From: SSF14 sp046331245
GTDB taxonomy: Bacteria; Actinomycetota; Acidimicrobiia; Acidimicrobiales; Microtrichaceae
NCBI GenBank assembly: GCA_046331245.1
Contig: JAXLRH010000012.1
Span: 53,060 to 117,059 of the forward strand
Length of the DNA stretch: 64,000 bases
Direction of reading: 5' to 3'
The translations under genes and the position numbers were made by a program. This document shows positions 34,163 to 43,865 of the stretch, in pieces. The notes under the pieces were generated by a model. That model saw nothing but the letters and a program-made list of their open reading frames with translations, was not told the DNA's origin and did not search any database. Every line of letters starts with the position of its first letter. Position 1 is the first letter of the stretch.

Positions 34163-35974
34163 CTACTCCGCGGCGCGTGGGAGCAGGCGCAGACCCAGCT
34201 CGGTGAGCTGCGCCGGATCGATGTCGGTGGGCGCCTGCGTGAGCGGGTCGCTGCCGGACTGCGTCTTGGGGAAGGCGATCACCTCGCGGATGTTCTCCTC
34301 GCCCACCAGGAGCGCCACCAGGCGGTCGATGCCGAACGCGAAGCCCGCGTGTGGCGGCGGACCGAACCGGAAGGCGTCGAGCAGGAATCCGAACTTGAGC
34401 TGCGCCTCCTCGTTGGAGATGCCGAGCAGCTCGAAGACCCGGTTCTGGATGTCGGCGCGGTGGATTCGGACGGAACCCGAGCCGAGCTCCCAGCCGTTGA
34501 GCACCAGGTCGTAGGCCTGCGAGCGCACGGCGAGCAGCGCCTGCGGCGTGCCGTCGAGCAGACCGAAGTCGTCCTCGTGCGGCATCGTGAACGGGTGGTG
34601 CGCCGACACCGGGCGACCCGTCGCCTCGTCGACCGACTCGAAGAGCGGGAAGTCGACGACCCACAGGAAGTTGAGGCCACCCTCGTTCACCGGCGGGCGG
34701 CCGATGTCGAGGCGCAGCAGGCCGAGCACGTGGCGCACGAGCGGACGCTCGTCGGCGACGATCAGCAGCAGGTCGCCCTCGGTCGCCTGCGTGGCCGAGA
34801 CCAGCTCGACCTTCTCGGCGTCGCTCAGGAACTTGGCCACCGGCGAGTCGAGCTCGCCCTCCGCCTTCACCCGCATCCACACGAGGCCCTTGGCGCCCCA
34901 GCGCTTCGCCTTGTCGGTGAGCTCGTCGAGGCGGCTGCGAGTGGCCTCGGCGCCGCCCGGCACCCGGATGCCCTTCACGCACGACGCCTTGAAGGCGTTG
35001 AACTCGGTGGCGGCGAACACCGGCGTCAGCTCGATGAGCTCGAGGCCGAAGCGAACGTCGGGCTTGTCGGAGCCGAACCGCTCGGCGGCCTCCTCCCAGG
35101 TCATGCGTGGGATCTCGCCGATGGACTCGCCGGTGACGGCCTCGACGACGGCGCCGACGGTGACCGAGATCGCTGCGAGCACGTCGTCCTGGCTGGCGAA
35201 GCTCATCTCGGCGTCGAGCTGCATGAACTCGAACTGGCGGTCGGCGCGGAGGTCCTCGTCGCGCAGGCAACGGGCGATCTGGTAGTAGCGGTCGATGCCG
35301 CCCACCATGCACAGCTGCTTGAAGAGCTGCGGCGACTGCGGCAGCGCGTAGAACGACCCCGGCTTGAGGCGGCTCGGCACGACGAAGTCGCGCGCACCCT
35401 CGGGTGTGGAGGCGATGAGCATCGGCGTCTCCACCTCGAGGAAGCCCTGCCCCTCCATGGCTCGCCGGATCGCGGAGTTGACGGTGGCGCGGGTGCGCAG
35501 GTTCCGCTGCATCTGGGTGCGGCGCAGGTCGAGGTAGCGATGACGGAGACGGATGCCCTCGTCGGTGTCGCGACGGTCGTCGAGCTGGAACGGCGGCGGC
35601 TCGGCGGACGACAGCACCTCCACCGTGCACTCCTTCAGCTCCACCTCGCCGGTGTCGAGCTTCGGGTTCACGCGATCGGCGTCGCGGGCCGTGACCGTGC
35701 CGGTGACGCGGATCACGTACTCGCTGCGCAGGTCGGCGGCGCCGTCGACCACGCACTGCACCAGGCCCGTGTAGTCGCGAAGGTCGACGAACGCGAGGTG
35801 CTCGGAGTGCACCCGGCGGGCGGCGACCCAGCCGCACAGCGACACCGTCTGCCCGACGTGCTCGGGCCGGAGCTCACCGCACATGTTGGTGCGGAGGTGG
35901 GTGGGCAGGTGCGCGAGGAGGTCGGGGCGCGGCAGAGCTGAGGGCGCCAGGGGCGCGGCAGGCGAATCGGTCAC
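34163..35974 (-). CDS. aspS: Aspartyl-tRNA synthetase, bacterial type
   Basis: Class II synthetase charging tRNA-Asp, and possibly tRNA-Asn if the organism uses transamidation. The 603-residue protein has the N-terminal OB fold (VSLCGWVAARRVHS), motif 2 (YYQIARCLRDEDLRADRQFEF), the bacterial GAD insertion domain (about 300-420) and motif 3 (GFAFGIDRLVALL). ATG at 35974 gives a short Ala/Pro extension before the OB fold. It is 10 bases downstream of hisS, in the common hisS-aspS pair. Confidence 0.96.
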   Translation of the reverse strand: MTDSPAAPLAPSALPRPDLLAHLPTHLRTNMCGELRPEHVGQTVSLCGWVAARRVHSEHLAFVDLRDYTGLVQCVVDGAADLRSEYVIRVTGTVTARDADRVNPKLDTGEVELKECTVEVLSSAEPPPFQLDDRRDTDEGIRLRHRYLDLRRTQMQRNLRTRATVNSAIRRAMEGQGFLEVETPMLIASTPEGARDFVVPSRLKPGSFYALPQSPQLFKQLCMVGGIDRYYQIARCLRDEDLRADRQFEFMQLDAEMSFASQDDVLAAISVTVGAVVEAVTGESIGEIPRMTWEEAAERFGSDKPDVRFGLELIELTPVFAATEFNAFKASCVKGIRVPGGAEATRSRLDELTDKAKRWGAKGLVWMRVKAEGELDSPVAKFLSDAEKVELVSATQATEGDLLLIVADERPLVRHVLGLLRLDIGRPPVNEGGLNFLWVVDFPLFESVDEATGRPVSAHHPFTMPHEDDFGLLDGTPQALLAVRSQAYDLVLNGWELGSGSVRIHRADIQNRVFELLGISNEEAQLKFGFLLDAFRFGPPPHAGFAFGIDRLVALLVGEENIREVIAFPKTQSGSDPLTQAPTDIDPAQLTELGLRLLPRAAE

Positions 35975-35983
35975 GGAGGGAGC

Positions 35984-37243
35984 CTACCGGCGGGACCGCA
36001 GCTCCTCGGCCAGCGTGGCGCGGTCCACCGTGAAGCGCGAGTCGTCGGCCTCGTCGACGACCTCCACCGTTCCGTCGGGCAGGTCGTCCTTGCCGAGCCG
36101 CACGATGAACCGGGCGCCGGCGCGACGGGCGCGGTCCGCCTGCTTGCGCGGGTTGTGCTGGTTGAGGGCCCGATCCACGCCGACACCGGCGCGCCGCAGC
36201 TCGAGGCACAGGCGCCGCGCCGCATCCTCGTCGCGGTCGAACGTGACGACGAACGCGTCGATGGCGAACCGTGGGAGCGGCAGCAGCTCTTCGGCGTCGC
36301 ACGCCAGGAGCACGCGCTCGATGCCCGTACCGAACCCGAAGCCGGGCGTCGGCGGGCCGCCCAACGACTCGACCAGCCCGTCGTAGCGGCCGCCGCCGCC
36401 GATGGTGGACTGTGCCGCGTCCATCGCGTCGCTGACGATCTCGAACACGGTGTGCGTGTAGTAGTCGAGGCCGCGCACGAGGCGGGGGTTGAGCTCGAAC
36501 GGGACGCCCGCCTCGGCGAGCCCCCGCTGCACGGCCTCGTGGCGGGCCGCGTCGGCGTCGGACAGCTGGTCGGCGAGGCGGGGGGCCTCGGCCACGACGG
36601 CCGCGCTCTCGGCGAACTTGCTGTCGAGCACGCGCATCGGGTTGCGGTCGATCTTCTCGCGGTCGGTCGGATGCAGCTCGTCCACCCGGTCCCGGAAGTA
36701 CCCGCGCAGCACCTCTTGGAACCGGCCCCGCGCCGCCGGATCGCCGATGGAGTTGAGCTGCAGCGTGATGCGCTGCAGGCCGAGCGACGTCGCGTAGAAG
36801 TCCCACAGGCCGACGATGAGCTCGACGTCGATGTCGGGATGGTCGGAGCCGAAGCACTCCGCGCCCAGCTGGTGGTGCTGGCGGTACCGGCCCGCCTGGG
36901 TGTTCTCGTGGCGGAAGTGCTGCGACGAGTACCAGACCTTCCACGGGGCGGGCGGGCGGTGCTGGATGAACGCCCGGGCGACGCCGGCAGTGGACTCCGG
37001 ACGGAGCGCGATGCGCGTGCCGTCGCGGTCGTCGAAGTCGTACATCTCCTTGGTGACGACGTCGGTGCCCTCGCCGACACGGGCGAAGACCGCGAGCTCC
37101 TCGAGCACCGGTGTCTGCACGTACGCGTAGCCGGCGCGGGCGAACTGCTCGCCGAAGCGCCGCACGAGCTCGAGCCAGCGGGCCGACTCGGGCGGCATCA
37201 GGTCGTGCATCCCCTTGAGGGACTGGAAGGTCGGCTGCGCCAC
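35984..37243 (-). CDS. hisS: Histidyl-tRNA synthetase
   Basis: Class II synthetase of 419 residues. The start QPTFQSLKGMHDLMPPES is typical, and the catalytic domain has TKEMYDFDDRDGTRIALRPESTAGVAR (motif 1 and 2 region), YRQHHQLGAECFGSD, the His-specific LVRGLDYYTHTVFE and motif 3 GFGFGTGIERVLL. A C-terminal anticodon-binding domain follows. GTG at 37243 fits the family start; longer in-frame extensions cross the divergent protease promoter. Confidence 0.96.
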   Translation of the reverse strand: MAQPTFQSLKGMHDLMPPESARWLELVRRFGEQFARAGYAYVQTPVLEELAVFARVGEGTDVVTKEMYDFDDRDGTRIALRPESTAGVARAFIQHRPPAPWKVWYSSQHFRHENTQAGRYRQHHQLGAECFGSDHPDIDVELIVGLWDFYATSLGLQRITLQLNSIGDPAARGRFQEVLRGYFRDRVDELHPTDREKIDRNPMRVLDSKFAESAAVVAEAPRLADQLSDADAARHEAVQRGLAEAGVPFELNPRLVRGLDYYTHTVFEIVSDAMDAAQSTIGGGGRYDGLVESLGGPPTPGFGFGTGIERVLLACDAEELLPLPRFAIDAFVVTFDRDEDAARRLCLELRRAGVGVDRALNQHNPRKQADRARRAGARFIVRLGKDDLPDGTVEVVDEADDSRFTVDRATLAEELRSRR

Positions 37244-37403
37244 GGCGGACACGCTACCGAGCGCCGCGCCCGCCCTGGGCCATTCGGATCGAATGTGCCG
37301 CAACCCCTCCAGTCGTATCCCCCGAATGGACGAAGAACCCCTGCGGCGGCTCGACCCGCCGATTCGGTGCGGCGCTGGGGAGCGTCCGACAACAGGAGCA
37401 CGG

Positions 37404-39080
37404 ATGAACCACGACCGCCCACACGGACGTTCCACCACGCGGACCCGCGGATCACGATGGATGATCCTGCTCACGGCAGCGACGATCGGCGTGTCGGCGT
37501 GCGCACCGGCCAGCCAGGCACCCGACGACGCAGCGAACCTCACGGGTCCGCACGCCGCCGCCGAGTACCCGACCGGCCTCCTCCCGGTGGCCGTCGCACC
37601 GGCGCCGCAGGTGGGCGCCATGGCCGTCGCCACTCCCCCGGCATCGGTGGACCTCACCCAGTGGGCGCCCCCGGCGGGCGACCAGGGCAACGTCGGCTCG
37701 TGCGTCGCCTGGTCGATCGCCTACACCGCGCTCGGTTGGTACCAGCGCCACGACAAGATCGCCGGCGGCGCGCTGGCCCCGATGTACACCTACGCGCAGA
37801 TCGCCAAGGGCAACGACAACGGCAGCACGTTCGCCGCCAACCTCAACATCGCCACCTCGCAGGGCGTCGACACCCAGGCCGACTACAAGCCGCAGGGCAA
37901 CTTCGACTTCACGACCCAGCCCACCGCCGCGCAGAAGGCGAACGCGGCCAAGTGGAAACTGTCCAACTACAAGGGCCTCGCCGTCGACCAGGTGGCGATC
38001 GAGACGTCACTCGCCGCCGGCCACCCGGTGGTGATCGGCATGGCCGTCTACAACAACTTCTTCTCCGTCGGCACCGCCAACCACGGCTTCTACGACGGGA
38101 TCTCCGGTTCGTTCGCCGGCTACCACGCCATCACGGCCCTGGGCTACGACACGACCGGGCTCCGCATCGAGAACTCGTGGAGCAGCCGCTGGGGCGACCA
38201 GGGCTTCGCAACGCTGTCGTGGAACTTCGTGCGCAACTACGTGTTCAGCGCCATCGAGGTGGGTGCGTTCGCACCGGGCGCCCCGGCCGACACCACGCCG
38301 ACCCCGCCCGCGCCGCCGGTCGTGAAGGCGGCAACCGTCGCCTCCATGTCGCCGACCACCGGCCCGATCGTCGGGGGCCAGGTGGTGACCCTGACCGGCA
38401 CCGGGTTCTCGACGGCCACCGGCGTGACCGTCGGCGGCGTCGCCGCCACCGGCCTCACCGCCAACACCGCCGGCACGCAGCTCAAGATCACCGTCCCCGC
38501 TCACGACGCCGGCGCGGCCCCGATCGTGGTCACCAACGCCGGTGGCGCCAGTGCCGTCACCACGGCGAACACCTACCGCTACCTCGCCCCGAGCGTCACG
38601 ACGATGCTGCCCGCCGGCGGTACGGCGGCCGGCGGCACCAAGGTGACCGTCAACGGCGCCAACCTCACCGGGGCGGCCGTGCGCATCGGCTCGGTCCCGG
38701 TGGCCGCCACGGTCGCGTCGAACGGGGCGAACCTCACGTTCGTCACCCCGGCGGGGACGGGCGCCAACGCGGTCACGGTGACCGTCGGCAGCGTCGTCCT
38801 CAACGCCGGCACCTTCACCTTCGTGCCGGCTCCCACCCTGACCGGAATCAGCGTCGATCGCGGCAAGTACAACGGCGTCACCCCGGTGACGATCACCGGC
38901 ACCGACTTCGGGCCGACGGCCAAGGTGCTGGTGGGCGTGAAGCTCGTGTCGCCGACGAAGATCGCCGCCGACGGCCGCAGCCTCGTCGTCACGGTGCCCG
39001 TGGGCACGCGGGGCGTGACCACCATCGCCGTGCGCACCGACTACGGGATCTCGAACGCCCGCACCTGGACCTGGTTCTGA
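37404..39080 (+). CDS. Secreted papain-like (C1) cysteine protease with three IPT/TIG domains
   Basis: A 558-residue lipoprotein-type exported enzyme. Signal peptide with lipobox VSAC (Cys33), a Pro/Ala pro-region, then a C1 peptidase domain. The oxyanion Gln is in GDQGNVGSCVAW (Gln94) with nucleophile Cys100, the catalytic His is in GYHAIT (about 241) and the Asn in IENSWSSRWGDQGF (about 257). Three Ig-like IPT/TIG repeats follow (about 308-395, 396-475 and 476-558), each opening with a strand like MSPTTGPIVGGQVVTLTG. Start supported by AGGAG 5 bases upstream. Likely a surface protease or adhesin; papain-like enzymes of this layout are uncommon in actinobacteria. Confidence 0.85.
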   Translation: MNHDRPHGRSTTRTRGSRWMILLTAATIGVSACAPASQAPDDAANLTGPHAAAEYPTGLLPVAVAPAPQVGAMAVATPPASVDLTQWAPPAGDQGNVGSCVAWSIAYTALGWYQRHDKIAGGALAPMYTYAQIAKGNDNGSTFAANLNIATSQGVDTQADYKPQGNFDFTTQPTAAQKANAAKWKLSNYKGLAVDQVAIETSLAAGHPVVIGMAVYNNFFSVGTANHGFYDGISGSFAGYHAITALGYDTTGLRIENSWSSRWGDQGFATLSWNFVRNYVFSAIEVGAFAPGAPADTTPTPPAPPVVKAATVASMSPTTGPIVGGQVVTLTGTGFSTATGVTVGGVAATGLTANTAGTQLKITVPAHDAGAAPIVVTNAGGASAVTTANTYRYLAPSVTTMLPAGGTAAGGTKVTVNGANLTGAAVRIGSVPVAATVASNGANLTFVTPAGTGANAVTVTVGSVVLNAGTFTFVPAPTLTGISVDRGKYNGVTPVTITGTDFGPTAKVLVGVKLVSPTKIAADGRSLVVTVPVGTRGVTTIAVRTDYGISNARTWTWF

Positions 39081-39116
39081 CCTGAGGCGCCGCCGGCGCC
39101 CCGACGGGGTGGCCGG

Positions 39117-39317
39117 TCAGCGCTGATGGCGGCGCTTGCTCATGTTCTCGAGCAGGAACAGGATCGCCAGGAGCGCGTAGACGATCACGACGACGATCAC
39201 CGTCAGCCCGAAATGCTGGGGCTTGGCCGGGTCGGCGGTGTCGAGCGGCGACACCAGCGGGTACATGGCCGCGGCGGCGATCGCACCGGCGACGAAGAGC
39301 ATCACACGACGGTCCAT
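39117..39317 (-). CDS. Small two-helix membrane protein downstream of pit
   Basis: A 66-residue protein with two hydrophobic segments (VMLFVAGAIAAAAMYPLV and GLTVIVVVIVYALLAILFLLE) and a basic end, KRRHQR. It begins 8 bases after the pit stop and is probably translated from the same mRNA. Not recognised; a small accessory of the phosphate transporter is possible but unproven. Confidence 0.65.
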   Translation of the reverse strand: MDRRVMLFVAGAIAAAAMYPLVSPLDTADPAKPQHFGLTVIVVVIVYALLAILFLLENMSKRRHQR

Positions 39318-39325
39318 CAGGCCTC

Positions 39326-40324
39326 CTAGGCGATCGCCTTGATGATCATCGACGCCAGCCAGCCGACGGCGAACGCCCCGGGAATGGTGAGGATCCAGGC
39401 CCACACGACCTGACCGGCCACGGCCCAGCGCACGGCGGACATGCGGCGCTGGGTGCCGACGCCGACGATGGCGCCGGTGATGGTGTGCGTGGTCGAGACC
39501 GGGATGCCGACGGCCGAGGCGAAGAACAGCATGACGGCCGCGCCCGTCTCGGCCGCGAACCCGCCGACGGGCTGCAGTCGCGTGATCTTGGACCCCATCG
39601 TCTTCACGATGCGCCAGCCACCCGACATCGTGCCGAGCGCGATCGCCGAGTGGGCGCAGAGCACCACCCACAGCGGGACGCCGGCGTCGGGGGCGACGTT
39701 CTTCGTCGAGATCAGCAGGACGAGGATGATGCCCATCGTCTTCTGCGCGTCGTTGGCGCCGTGACCGAGGCTGAACGCCGCCGCCGACAGCAGCTGACCC
39801 TTGCGGAAGCCCCGGTTGAGGCCGTCGACGTTCTTCACCCGGTAGCAGCACCACGAGATGATCAGCGAGATGATCAGGCCCAGCGCGAGGCCGATGAGCG
39901 GCGACAGGATGATGAACGCCGCGATCTTGCGGAGGCCGTCGCTGACCAGCACGTCGAAGCCGCCGCGGGCCACCGCCGCGCCCGCCATGCCGCCCACGAG
40001 CGCGTGCGAGGACGACGACGGGAGGCCGAGGTAGAAGGTGGCCAGGTTCCAGCCGATGGCGCCGAGCAGGCCGGCGAAGATGGCGCCCACCGTGAGCACG
40101 TGCGACAGCGGGTCGACGACGTCCTTGGCGATCGTGTTCGCCACCTCGGTGCCGAACACCGCGAACGCCGCGAAGTTGAAGAACGCCGCCCACAGCACGG
40201 CGAGCTGCGGCGACAGCACGCGGGTCGACACGACCGTGGCCACCGAGTTGGCGGCGTCGTGGAACCCGTTCGTGTAGTCGAACGCCAGCGCGACGCCGAT
40301 GGTGATGATGACGCCCAGGGTCAT
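39326..40324 (-). CDS. pit: Low-affinity inorganic phosphate transporter (PiT family)
   Basis: Cation-coupled phosphate symporter in the membrane. The 332-residue protein has about ten hydrophobic segments and both copies of the PiT signature: ALAFDYTNGFHDAANSVATVVST near the N-terminus and SAAAFSLGHGANDAQKTMGII in the second half. Preceded by its DUF47 partner 12 bases away, the classic pairing in which the PhoU-like protein tunes transport. Confidence 0.95.
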   Translation of the reverse strand: MTLGVIITIGVALAFDYTNGFHDAANSVATVVSTRVLSPQLAVLWAAFFNFAAFAVFGTEVANTIAKDVVDPLSHVLTVGAIFAGLLGAIGWNLATFYLGLPSSSSHALVGGMAGAAVARGGFDVLVSDGLRKIAAFIILSPLIGLALGLIISLIISWCCYRVKNVDGLNRGFRKGQLLSAAAFSLGHGANDAQKTMGIILVLLISTKNVAPDAGVPLWVVLCAHSAIALGTMSGGWRIVKTMGSKITRLQPVGGFAAETGAAVMLFFASAVGIPVSTTHTITGAIVGVGTQRRMSAVRWAVAGQVVWAWILTIPGAFAVGWLASMIIKAIA

Positions 40325-40336
40325 GACGGAACGGAA

Positions 40337-40951
40337 CTAGGCGTTCTTGACGATGACGGTCTCGACGACGTCGCTGACGTCCTCGAGCCGGTCGATGGCG
40401 TTCTCGGTGGCGGAGATGATGTCCTTCCACTTGAGCACGGTCATCGTGTCGTGCTCCGCGAACAACCGGGCGATGGCACGCCGGTAGATGCGGTCGCCCT
40501 CGCTCTCGAGCTGGCCCATCTCCTGGAGCAGGGTGTCGAGGTCCTTCATGGACTCGAAGCGCTCGAAGAGGCTCACGTTGGCGGCGGACATGCGCACGAG
40601 CACGTCGCACAGCTCGGCCATCTCGGGCATCGGCTCGGAGATCTTCAGCATGTGCAGGAGGTCGGCGACGTGGAACATGTCGTCGGTGACGTCGTCGAGA
40701 CGCTCGGCGAGGTTGTGGATGTCCTCGCGGTCGAACGGCGTGACGAAGCTCGTGTGGAGGCGGGCCAGCACGTCGCGGGTGAGGTCGTCACCCTTGCGCT
40801 CGGCGCCGAGGATCGCGTCACGGTGCGCGCCCGAGTCGCCGAGGTTGCCCACCATCTTCTGCAGCAGCACGGCGCAGTCGTTGACGTTGTGCGCGGTCTC
40901 GACGAACAGGTCGAAGAACTTGTCGTCGGTCGGCACCAGTCGAAATCGCAT
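40337..40951 (-). CDS. DUF47/PhoU-like phosphate transport regulator
   Basis: A 204-residue helical protein of the DUF47 (TIGR00153) family, a PhoU relative. Recognisable features are the start RFRLVPTDDKFFDLF, the E/DxxxD metal-binding type helices (LGAERKGDDLTRDVL, FDREDIHNLAERLDDVTD) and the mirrored second half (ESEGDRIYRRAIARLF). It is expected to bind and regulate the adjacent PiT transporter on the cytoplasmic side. First gene of the three-gene phosphate unit. Confidence 0.92.
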   Translation of the reverse strand: MRFRLVPTDDKFFDLFVETAHNVNDCAVLLQKMVGNLGDSGAHRDAILGAERKGDDLTRDVLARLHTSFVTPFDREDIHNLAERLDDVTDDMFHVADLLHMLKISEPMPEMAELCDVLVRMSAANVSLFERFESMKDLDTLLQEMGQLESEGDRIYRRAIARLFAEHDTMTVLKWKDIISATENAIDRLEDVSDVVETVIVKNA

Positions 40952-41039
40952 GGCTGAGGTAGCTCCGAGTCGGCTCAGGGAAGTGGCTCGCAGTTGAACG
41001 CGAGGTGACGAACGGCTGAACAGTAGTACGCCACCGTCA

Positions 41040-41057
41040 GGCCGGTACCAACCGGCC
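41040..41057 (-). terminator. GC-rich hairpin after relA
   Basis: A perfect 7-bp stem, GGCCGGT and ACCGGCC around four bases, 9 bases downstream of the relA stop on the minus strand. No U-tract follows, so efficiency as an intrinsic terminator is doubtful; it separates the relA unit from the phosphate unit. Confidence 0.35.
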
Positions 41058-41065
41058 CCGCTCCC

Positions 41066-43282
41066 TCAGTGATCCTTGCCGGGGAGCACCCGCGACGCGT
41101 CGTACACCGAGTCGATCTGGCGCAGGCCGCTCAGGATGGCCTCGAGGTGGGACGGATCGCCCAGCTCGAACTCGAAGCGCATCTTCGACACCCGGTCGGT
41201 GCCGGTGCTCGTGAGGCACGAAACAATGTTCACCTGCTGGTCGGACAGGGTCTGGGTGACGTCCTGCAGGAGCCGTGAGCGGTCGAGGGCCTTGACCTCC
41301 ACCACCACCGAGAACGTGCCCGTCGAGTGGTCGTCCCAGCTGACGTCGATGAGGCGCTCACCGTGCCCGCGGGCCAGGGAGGCGCCGATCTCGCAGTCGG
41401 CACGGTGGATCGAGACGCCACGACCCCGGGTGAGGAACCCGAGGATCGGGTCGCCGGGCACGGGGGTGCAACACCGGGCGATGCGCACCAGCACGTCGTC
41501 GAGGCCCTCGACGTTGACGCCGATGAGCTGGCTGCCGTTGCGGCGGGTCCGGGTGGAGCCCGTGGAGATGACCTCGGAGCGGCCGTCGGCGCCACGCATC
41601 GTGCCGGTGATCTTGGCCACGACGTCGGTCGGCTCGATGCGGTGCTCGCCGATCGCCGTGTGGAGCGCGTCGACCGAGGCGGTGTGGAACTCCTGGGCGA
41701 TCTCCTCGAGCAGCTGGTCGGTGGCCAGCTTCTGCACCGGCGACGGGGCGCTGCGCAGCGCCTTGGCGAGCATCTCCCGGCCCGCCTCGAGGGCATCCTC
41801 ACGCCGCTCCCGGCTGAACCACTGCTTGATCTTCGTCTGTGCGGAGCGCGTGGCGACGAACTCGAGCCAGTCGAGCGAGGGGCCGGCGCCGTCCACCTTC
41901 GAGGTGAAGATCTCGACGGTGTCGCCCGACTTGAGGTGCGTCTCGAGCGGCACCAGGCGGCCGTCGACCCGGGCACCGATGCAGCGGTGCCCCACCTCGG
42001 TGTGGATCGCGTAGGCGAAGTCGACCGGCGTCGAGCCGACCGGCAGGTTGTGCACGTCACCCTTGGGGGTGAACACGTACACCTCGTCCTGCTCGAGGTC
42101 GCTCTTGAGGTTGGCCATGAACTCGGCCGGGTCGCTCATCTCGTGCTGCCAGTCGACCATGCGGTTGAGCCAGGAGAGGTCCTCGCCTCCCCCGCCCTCG
42201 CCGGCCTTGTACGAGAAGTGGGCGGCGATGCCGGACTCGGCACGCTGGTGCATCTCGCGGGTGCGGATCTGTACCTCCACCGGCTTGCCCTGCGGACCCA
42301 CGACGGTGGTGTGGAGCGACTGGTAGAGGTTGAACTTCGGGGTGGCGATGTAGTCCTTGAAGCGCCCGGGCACCGGCGTCCAGATGGAGTGGATCGACCC
42401 CAGCGCGGCGTAGCAGTCCTTCTCCGAGCCGACGATCACGCGCATGCCGACGAGATCGTGGATGTCGTCGAACTCCTTGCCGCGCACGACCATCTTCTCG
42501 TAGATGCTCCACATGTGCTTCGGCCGGCCGGTCACCTCGGCCTCGATCTGTACCTCGGCGAGCCGGGAGCGCACTTCCTCCTCGACCTGCGCCAGATAGA
42601 TCTCGCGCTCGGGCGACCTGGTGGCGACCATGTGGTCGATCTCGGAGTAGATCTTCGGGTGGAGCGCCGCGAAGCAGAGGTCCTCGAGCTGCTGCTTCAG
42701 CTCACCCATGCCCAGGCGGTGGGCCAGGGGCGCGTACACATCCATGGTCTCCCAGGCCGTCTGCTCCTGCTTCTCGGCCGGGAGGGCGGCGATCGTGCGC
42801 ATGTTGTGCAGGCGGTCGGCCAGCTTGATGACCAGGACCCGGATGTCGTCGGCCATCGCCACGAGCATCTTGCGGATCGCCGCCGCCTGCTGCGCCTCCT
42901 TCGAGTCGAAGTGGATGCGGTCGAGCTTGGTGACGCCGTCGACCAGCGCCGCCACCTCGGCGCCGAACTGCTCGGTGAGGTCGTCGAGCGTGAGCGCCGT
43001 GTCCTCGACGGCGTCGTGGAGCAACGCGGCGACGACGGTCGTCTCGTCGAGCCCGAAGTGCGCCACGATCGTCGCGACCGCCAGCGGGTGGGTGATGTAC
43101 GGCTCCCCCGACTTCCGCATCTGCCCGTCGTGCGCCGCCTCGGCCACCTCGTAGGCCCGCACGATGGCGTCGGCCGGGGCCTTCGGGTGCGCGACCCTGA
43201 ACTGCTCGACGAGCGGTTCGACCTTCTCGGCGACGGGCAACTGGTGTCGCCGCCACGGTAGGACGCGGGTCACGGTGGGCAT
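41066..43282 (-). CDS. relA: Bifunctional (p)ppGpp synthetase/hydrolase, Rel family
   Basis: Stringent-response enzyme making and degrading (p)ppGpp. The 738-residue protein has the full set: HD hydrolase domain with LLHDAVEDT and IKLADRLHNMRT (about 80-160), synthetase domain with PKHMWSIYEKM, DLVGMRVIV and NLYQSLHTTVVGP (about 245-350), TGS domain (VYVFTPKGDVHNLP, about 405) and C-terminal ACT domain (about 660-738). The intact HD motif predicts hydrolase activity. It follows apt, an order conserved in actinobacteria. Confidence 0.96.
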   Translation of the reverse strand: MPTVTRVLPWRRHQLPVAEKVEPLVEQFRVAHPKAPADAIVRAYEVAEAAHDGQMRKSGEPYITHPLAVATIVAHFGLDETTVVAALLHDAVEDTALTLDDLTEQFGAEVAALVDGVTKLDRIHFDSKEAQQAAAIRKMLVAMADDIRVLVIKLADRLHNMRTIAALPAEKQEQTAWETMDVYAPLAHRLGMGELKQQLEDLCFAALHPKIYSEIDHMVATRSPEREIYLAQVEEEVRSRLAEVQIEAEVTGRPKHMWSIYEKMVVRGKEFDDIHDLVGMRVIVGSEKDCYAALGSIHSIWTPVPGRFKDYIATPKFNLYQSLHTTVVGPQGKPVEVQIRTREMHQRAESGIAAHFSYKAGEGGGGEDLSWLNRMVDWQHEMSDPAEFMANLKSDLEQDEVYVFTPKGDVHNLPVGSTPVDFAYAIHTEVGHRCIGARVDGRLVPLETHLKSGDTVEIFTSKVDGAGPSLDWLEFVATRSAQTKIKQWFSRERREDALEAGREMLAKALRSAPSPVQKLATDQLLEEIAQEFHTASVDALHTAIGEHRIEPTDVVAKITGTMRGADGRSEVISTGSTRTRRNGSQLIGVNVEGLDDVLVRIARCCTPVPGDPILGFLTRGRGVSIHRADCEIGASLARGHGERLIDVSWDDHSTGTFSVVVEVKALDRSRLLQDVTQTLSDQQVNIVSCLTSTGTDRVSKMRFEFELGDPSHLEAILSGLRQIDSVYDASRVLPGKDH

Positions 43283-43331
43283 CGGTGTAGGAGGACCTCG
43301 GTGAAGGGGCTGGCTGGGGTGCGGATGGGGG

Positions 43332-43856
43332 TCAGGAGTAGGTGAGCAGCGAGTGGATCGGGACGTCGCCGAGACGCTCGTGGCCCGAGAGGAACAGGAG
43401 CTCGATGAGGAAGGCGGCCGCCACCACGGTGGCGCCCGTCGACGACAGCAACGCCACGGCCGCGGCCGCTGTTCCCCCGGTGGCGAGCACGTCGTCCACG
43501 AGCAGGATGCGCTGGCCCGGGACGGTGGCGTCGGTGTGGATCTCGAGCGCGTCGGTGCCGTACTCGAGCTCGTAGTGCTCGGTCACCGTGTCCCAGGGCA
43601 GCTTGCCGGGCTTGCGCACCGGGACGAACCCGACGCCGAGTCGGTGCGCCACCGGCGCGGCGAACATGAAGCCGCGCGCCTCGACACCGGCCACGAGGTC
43701 GACCTCGCCCAGGTACGGCGCCGCGAGCGCGTCGATGGCAGCGGAGAACGCCCCGGCGTCGGCCAGGAGCGGGGTGATGTCACGGAACATGACCCCGGGC
43801 TGGGGATGATCCGGGATGTCGCGGATGTGTCGGAGCAACTCGTGGGGATCGATCAC
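43332..43856 (-). CDS. apt: Adenine phosphoribosyltransferase
   Basis: Purine salvage enzyme converting adenine and PRPP to AMP. The 174-residue protein has the start HIRDIPDHPQPGVMFRDITPLL, the ARGFMFAAPVAHRLG substrate region, the VPVRKPGKLPWDTV loop and the PRPP motif ILLVDDVLATGGTAAA. It sits between secF and relA, the normal actinobacterial order. Confidence 0.96.
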   Translation of the reverse strand: MIDPHELLRHIRDIPDHPQPGVMFRDITPLLADAGAFSAAIDALAAPYLGEVDLVAGVEARGFMFAAPVAHRLGVGFVPVRKPGKLPWDTVTEHYELEYGTDALEIHTDATVPGQRILLVDDVLATGGTAAAAVALLSSTGATVVAAAFLIELLFLSGHERLGDVPIHSLLTYS

Positions 43857-43865
43857 CCCACGGTA

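Noticed and set aside
41040..41057. Strong intrinsic terminator after relA
   Set aside because: The hairpin is perfect but lacks a U-tract on either strand, so it is listed only with low confidence.
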